Source: Sutterella sp.
GTDB taxonomy: Bacteria > Pseudomonadota > Gammaproteobacteria > Burkholderiales > Burkholderiaceae_F
Assembly (NCBI GenBank): GCA_019410445.1
Contig: DXSO01000054.1
Coordinates: 1 to 10,203, forward strand
DNA: 10,203 bases
Direction of reading: 5' to 3'
Below are positions 7,159 to 10,203 of the stretch, one piece after another. A program made the position numbers and the translations under genes. The stretch's first letter is position 1, and the number at the start of each line of letters is the position of its first letter. The notes under the pieces were generated by a model, which did not search any database, was not told the origin of the DNA, and saw nothing but the letters and a program-made list of their open reading frames with translations.

Positions 7159-7318
7159 AATTTTTGCGTCCGTTCCAGACCAATGCCCCTAAGCTGCTCC
7201 GCACCAAGTACTCGGCTCTTGAAAAAGACTCAACAACTATGGTGAAAAACTGCAACAAAACACATGCAAACAAGATCGAATGTGCAAAGACGAGCAGACC
7301 GAGGGAGACGAGATCTAT

Positions 7319-7355
7319 TTGCCGATCAAATCATCGCATGAGACAAGATCGGCAA
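7319..7355. repeat. Nested inverted repeat upstream of metN
   Basis: TTGCCGATC (7319-7327) and GATCGGCAA (7347-7355) form a perfect 9-bp inverted repeat with a 19-base spacer. Inside the spacer TCAT-CGC-ATGA makes a second small stem (7331-7341). No T-run follows on either strand, so it is not a standard terminator. It lies about 180 bases upstream of metN and could be an operator or a structured leader element; no known riboswitch class fits by eye. Confidence 0.45.
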
Positions 7356-7425
7356 TATCGAGTTGATACAGCAAACGAAATAGGATTTGTGTTGGACGGA
7401 CACATAGTCGTTATGAAGCGAGAAA

Positions 7426-7620
7426 TCAGCAGTCCCGCGCAAATTCACGAGCGTTAAGTGTCCGATTTTGTATTGATTTTGTCAAGATAGACAAACTACC
7501 TTGACTCATGTGCAAAGCTTCATAAGAACATGCAGCTTCTGCCGGCAATGCGTCAATATTTTTCTTTTCATACAAGTGTCGGATCAATGAAAGCAACCAA
7601 GTTAGAAATGAAGTCGGCAT
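7426..7620 (-). pseudogene. Short ORF resembling the helix-turn-helix of a LysR-type regulator (possible relic)
   Basis: A 64-residue reading frame whose residues 33-60, SYEALHMSQGSLSILTKSIQ...LNAREF, resemble the DNA-binding helix of LysR-type regulators, which typically read AAExLHxSQxxLSxxIxxLE..LGxxLFxR. It stops in TGA right after the motif, where a working regulator would continue for about 230 more residues. The other two minus-strand frames beyond the stop give nothing I recognise as the effector domain. The N-terminal spacing is also off, by about five extra residues before the motif. It overlaps the 3' end of the NlpC/P60 gene by 19 bases and has only a weak ribosome binding site. 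It is most likely a decayed metN-upstream regulator, but chance resemblance or a small standalone protein are open. Confidence 0.3.
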
Positions 7621-8870
7621 GGACGCAGTCTTCTTGGAGGACTTTGATAAAAACCGTTATCCTCAAACGTCGTTGCGCACGGTACTTCATTTTGCTGGGC
7701 ATCAAGCTCATAAGCGCCTAGAAATCGCCCCGCCTCATACGCGCTGTAGGAAGAGGACTTTCGAGAAAGCGATTCGATTCGGACGGAACCCAGAGAATGA
7801 ATGAAATCACCACCCCCAAGGGAAATGCCGATGTGTTCAATCTTATGGCGTCCATTCTCACCTTTTTTGCCGAAGCCTAGCAACAAACCTGCAGGAATTT
7901 CCTCAACATCCTCAAAATCCATTTTGCGCGCCTGCGCAAGCTGCTGATCGGCATCACGACTAAGAATCACACCGTTCAGGCGCCAGACCAACGAAACGAA
8001 TCCCGAACAATCCAACCCTGACACACTCGTTCCGCCCCACAGATAAGAAGTCCCCAGAAAATCCTTAGCCGTCTTAATAATATTTTTTCTGAAAGCTTCC
8101 TGTCCCTCTTTCGAAGTTCTTATCCATGACTCATACTGTGAATTCAAAAGTCGAACACTGGATTGAGCAACATACCCTAAACGGCCATCAGGCAATTCGA
8201 CACAAACACCCCCATTCTTCATCCCCACAAAACGAACAATACTTCCGACTCCCAAAGTAAGGATCACCGAACCTGCTGCATCCCGAACCGCAGCCATGGA
8301 TTTAATGACAATCACCTTTTCCGACTTGTTCCACTCAGATAGTTCCTGTTGAGACAGTCGAACAATCTGCAGCCCATGAACCCAACCGATATATCCGTCA
8401 GGCATTTGAACACGCCAAAAAGGCAGTTGATAATCCAACACTCGCAGAGGCGTTCCGAACAGAGCCTGCGTAGTCAACGGCACTGCAAAGCCGGGTCTGC
8501 CCGTCATGGAAGCCACCGGCACGCTGACCACTGCCCAAGGATTTTTGTCTGCATTTTCTACGGCATCGGGCAAAACCAACATCTGAACGTCTGCCTTCAG
8601 TCCTTTTTGCGCCAGCGCCGACTCGAGAGCATGAGGCACCTTTTCATTGTCGGTTTTGCCCTTAATGACAATCTGCCCGTCAATAACCTCTACGGCAGCC
8701 TCCCAAACCGCCGTACGTCTATCCGGAGCATATTGAGTCTCAAGTTCGGTCACAAGCGACTCAACGGTTCTCGCAGCCTTATCCCGCGGCTCCAAAGCAT
8801 GCCCGCACGCCGAAAGAGCCATCGACAACAGCACACAACAAGAAAAAGAAAACCAGCCAGACCTATGCAT
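7602..8870 (-). CDS. NlpC/P60 lipoprotein with two SH3-type domains (probable muropeptide endopeptidase)
   Basis: A lipid-anchored cell wall hydrolase of 422 residues. The signal ends in lipobox LSAC (Cys22). After an N-terminal region with no clear match come two bacterial SH3-like domains, roughly 115-175 (WRVQMPDGYIGWVHG) and 185-245 (VCVELPDGRLGYVAQ). The C40 catalytic domain begins at about 265 with YLWGGTSVSGLDCSGFVSLVW. The catalytic residues are Cys288, His346 (HIGISLG) and probably His358. This order matches the YkfC type, which cuts between gamma-D-Glu and the diamino acid in recycled peptides that have a free N-terminal Ala. The track-length start is TTG 8876; I prefer ATG 8870, though neither has a good ribosome binding site. 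The gene lies 34 bases after osmC, likely one transcript. The last 25 or so residues after GAYEL (ending PPRRLRPCRLHF) extend past the usual domain end. Confidence 0.88.
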   Translation of the reverse strand: MHRSGWFSFSCCVLLSMALSACGHALEPRDKAARTVESLVTELETQYAPDRRTAVWEAAVEVIDGQIVIKGKTDNEKVPHALESALAQKGLKADVQMLVLPDAVENADKNPWAVVSVPVASMTGRPGFAVPLTTQALFGTPLRVLDYQLPFWRVQMPDGYIGWVHGLQIVRLSQQELSEWNKSEKVIVIKSMAAVRDAAGSVILTLGVGSIVRFVGMKNGGVCVELPDGRLGYVAQSSVRLLNSQYESWIRTSKEGQEAFRKNIIKTAKDFLGTSYLWGGTSVSGLDCSGFVSLVWRLNGVILSRDADQQLAQARKMDFEDVEEIPAGLLLGFGKKGENGRHKIEHIGISLGGGDFIHSLGSVRIESLSRKSSSYSAYEAGRFLGAYELDAQQNEVPCATTFEDNGFYQSPPRRLRPCRLHF

Positions 8871-8904
8871 AATCAAACCAGAAAACTAGGGGTGCCGACT
8901 CAGT

Positions 8905-9321
8905 TTATTTCATGATGATTTCAATCGTTGATTTTGTTTTGAGCGAATTGAGAATCGGTGAAACTCGAAGCACTTTTTCTGCTATTGCCTCAAAAACCTC
9001 CTGAGGGCTATCAGAGGTAACGTACACCTTGAACCGGAGGTTTTGCATACCTTCCTCTCTATTTCGAAAGACCGCCGAGGCTTCAGTGCGCAAAGCACTG
9101 AACGAAATGCCGCGATGGATGGCTATTTGCTCGATACTGATTGCCACACACCCGGCGGCCGACCAAAGCAGTACCTCAGCCGGCGTCGGTCCCAAATCGT
9201 TTCCCTTATCGGACTTCGGCTCATCCAGAACATAAGAAAACTCTCTCGTCCGAATGAGGTTACTCGTCTTGTCTTTCCAGTCGACGACAGCGGATACCGG
9301 ATGGAACATGCAACCAGACAT
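8905..9321 (-). CDS. OsmC-family protein lacking the second conserved Cys
   Basis: A small cytoplasmic protein of 138 residues with the OsmC/Ohr fold: GNDLGPTPAEVLLWSAAGCVAISIEQIA (40-67) is the core helix with the conserved Cys58, followed by FKVYVTSD strands and a C-terminal helix. Active OsmC and Ohr peroxidases use two cysteines to reduce organic hydroperoxides. The second normally lies in a CPVSNTL-like motif. Here that motif reads SPILNSL, with Ser121 in place of Cys, so classic two-Cys peroxidase chemistry is doubtful. I chose ATG 9321 because GGGGAG lies seven bases upstream. ATG 9327 sits directly against that site, and a GTG at 9393 would run through the terminator-like hairpin. It lies between the PLP enzyme gene and the NlpC gene, all on one strand. 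Confidence 0.87.
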   Translation of the reverse strand: MSGCMFHPVSAVVDWKDKTSNLIRTREFSYVLDEPKSDKGNDLGPTPAEVLLWSAAGCVAISIEQIAIHRGISFSALRTEASAVFRNREEGMQNLRFKVYVTSDSPQEVFEAIAEKVLRVSPILNSLKTKSTIEIIMK

Positions 9322-9342
9322 GAACATTCTCCCCAAAGCATC

Positions 9343-9383
9343 AAAAATAAAAAGGGCGGAAACATCGAAAAAACTAACCGCCC
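9343..9383 (-). terminator. Terminator-like hairpin just before the osmC ribosome binding site
   Basis: On the minus strand GGGCGG and CCGCCC form a 6-bp GC stem around an 18-base loop, followed at once by TTTTTATTTTTG. It lies 39 bases after the PLP enzyme stop and ends about ten bases before the osmC ribosome binding site. It would end the upstream transcript. Since no space remains for a promoter between it and osmC, some read-through, regulated read-through, or a promoter overlapping the hairpin is needed to express osmC. Confidence 0.6.
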
Positions 9384-9422
9384 CACAAGTCACTCATCAC
9401 GCAAACGATTACTCCCAACCGT

Positions 9423-10203
9423 TTACCAGTTGTTAATTCTCGGCCATATCGTCTGTACGTTATTGCATTCGTCTACCACAAAATACTTATCAAACGCGGC
9501 CGCCGTCGGACAAGCATGATTCGGCAGAATGCGCAGGCGGGTTCCGATCGGATAATCCTCGGGATTGATCGCCGAACCATCTCGCCTGCAAATAATGCCG
9601 TGTTCCTGATTGGCCGACTTCATCCACAACCCTTCCAGAGGCTTGCCTTTTTCATCACAGACAAGACCGTAACCCCAATCCACGGTCTGAACAGCCGTTC
9701 CTCGATCCCGACTCATCGCCATCCAGCCGCCGTCAGTGATGATCCACCCCTTTTCCGCCTGATGACCGATCACACTTACCAATACCGACAACGCTATGTC
9801 CTTGACTTGGCATACGTTGATTCCCGCCATGACCAAATCGTGAAAAACTCCCACGCCACTGCGGTATTCCGTCACTCCGGAAGCATTTTTAACCGCAGCA
9901 AAAGTCGGAGTGGATCCCACCGAAACAATCTCACATGGATAACCGGCTGCTTTGAGCATATCGGCAGCTAAGGTAATTTGACGAACTTCGTTGTCTGCAC
10001 AGCTTTCAAGCTGCTCGCGACTGCAAGCAAAATAACTGTCTCCGGCATGCGTCAGCACCCCCTTGAAGACGGCCCCGTCGGTAAGTGCCTTGGCCACCGT
10101 GACGAGAAGGGGATCCTGAGGCTTAAGTCCCGAACGATGTCCATCGCAATCGATCTCAAGCAATACACCTATGCGCACATTTTGAGATCGGCAGAATTCA
10201 CTG
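9423..10203 (-). CDS. D-threonine aldolase / D-serine dehydratase-like PLP enzyme, N-terminus outside window
   Basis: The C-terminal 259 residues of a fold-type III PLP enzyme (alanine racemase N-domain plus D-Ser dehydratase-like C-domain). Full proteins are about 370-400 residues, so 110-140, including the PLP lysine, lie beyond the right edge. The frame is open to 10203; the GTG at 10178 is an internal Val, not a start. Visible motifs are LLEIDCDGHRSGL on the barrel, THAG, a GSTPTF phosphate-binding type loop, EYRSGVGVFHD, and the C-terminal metal-binding PNHACPT, whose His and Cys bind Zn or another divalent metal in D-Ser dehydratases and D-Thr aldolases. It likely degrades D-Ser, D-Thr or 3-hydroxy-D-amino acids; which one cannot be told. 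The usual family motif ExRPGxYxFxD is EYRSGVGVFHD here (Pro to Ser, Tyr to Gly). Confidence 0.85.
   Translation of the reverse strand, partial: SEFCRSQNVRIGVLLEIDCDGHRSGLKPQDPLLVTVAKALTDGAVFKGVLTHAGDSYFACSREQLESCADNEVRQITLAADMLKAAGYPCEIVSVGSTPTFAAVKNASGVTEYRSGVGVFHDLVMAGINVCQVKDIALSVLVSVIGHQAEKGWIITDGGWMAMSRDRGTAVQTVDWGYGLVCDEKGKPLEGLWMKSANQEHGIICRRDGSAINPEDYPIGTRLRILPNHACPTAAAFDKYFVVDECNNVQTIWPRINNW

Larger units (their letters stand above)
7142..7601. other. Gene-poor stretch upstream of metN
   Basis: This 460-base region has no intact recognisable gene. Translations on the plus strand look random and are rich in Lys, Arg and Ser. It holds the likely metN promoter near its left end, an inverted repeat (7319-7355), a possible LysR-type helix-turn-helix relic at the right, and a TTGACA hexamer on the minus strand close to 7480. 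It is probably a mix of a long metN leader or promoter region and decayed coding sequence. Confidence 0.5.

Noticed and set aside
7288..7313. AGAC repeats at 7288, 7296 and 7306 resembling tandem MetJ boxes upstream of metN
   Set aside because: Each matches AGACGTCT at only 4-5 of 8 bases, the spacing is uneven (8 then 10), and MetJ is not expected in betaproteobacteria.
7142..7318. SAM riboswitch in the metN leader
   Set aside because: None of the conserved core or helix pattern of known SAM riboswitch classes is visible on the minus strand.
7086..7457. 123-residue plus-strand reading frame
   Set aside because: It begins inside metN on the opposite strand, has no recognisable domain and the composition looks random.
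10176..10178. GTG start giving a complete 251-residue PLP enzyme
   Set aside because: The frame stays open to the window edge and the essential N-terminal lysine region of the family would be missing.
1..10203. CRISPR arrays, tRNA or rRNA genes, toxin-antitoxin or defence modules
   Set aside because: No regular repeat-spacer structure, tRNA arms or matching protein motifs were found on either strand.

Overview
No tools were run; every call below comes from reading the DNA and its translations. Moderate GC, a FeoA-FeoB fusion followed by a Cys-rich FeoB partner, a tiny NapB-like dihaem cytochrome, metNIQ and a lipobox NlpC/P60 protein point to a Gram-negative proteobacterium. My best guess is a Sutterellaceae-type betaproteobacterium from the gut (Sutterella/Parasutterella group). 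That placement rests on overall resemblance, not on a marker gene.

Layout. Positions 1-54 look like the outer end of an IS3-type insertion sequence whose body lies outside the window. On the minus strand, a ferrous iron uptake unit runs from 2656 down to 98: a fused FeoA-FeoB, then a 60-residue Cys-rich membrane protein. A Fur-box-like palindrome overlaps the feo start codon. Divergent from it, on the plus strand, is a secreted dihaem c-type cytochrome (2902-3189) closed by a strong intrinsic terminator. Next, on the minus strand and transcribed in the order metN-metI-metQ-M20 (7141 to 3268), is a methionine-type ABC importer with a cytoplasmic M20D amidohydrolase as the last gene.

The stretch 7142-7601 has no intact gene. 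It holds an inverted repeat and a short ORF that resembles the helix-turn-helix of a LysR-type regulator, probably a relic. The last block, also minus strand, is a partial PLP enzyme of the D-threonine aldolase/D-serine dehydratase type (cut by the window edge), then an OsmC-family protein, then a two-SH3, NlpC/P60 lipoprotein that probably cleaves muropeptides. A terminator-like hairpin sits between the PLP enzyme gene and the OsmC ribosome binding site.

How the parts may work together. FeoAB imports Fe(II), which anaerobes depend on and haem proteins consume, so its divergent pairing with a cytochrome gene is sensible. MetNIQ with an amidohydrolase suggests uptake of methionine or a Met derivative (N-acyl-Met or a Met dipeptide) followed by hydrolysis in the cytoplasm. 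I see no CRISPR array, tRNA, rRNA, phage module or defence system, and no clearly new multi-gene system. The points most worth a second look are the Fur-like site over the feo start, the lone mini-NapB cytochrome, the Cys-to-Ser change in the OsmC protein, the hairpin before osmC and the regulator relic upstream of metN.
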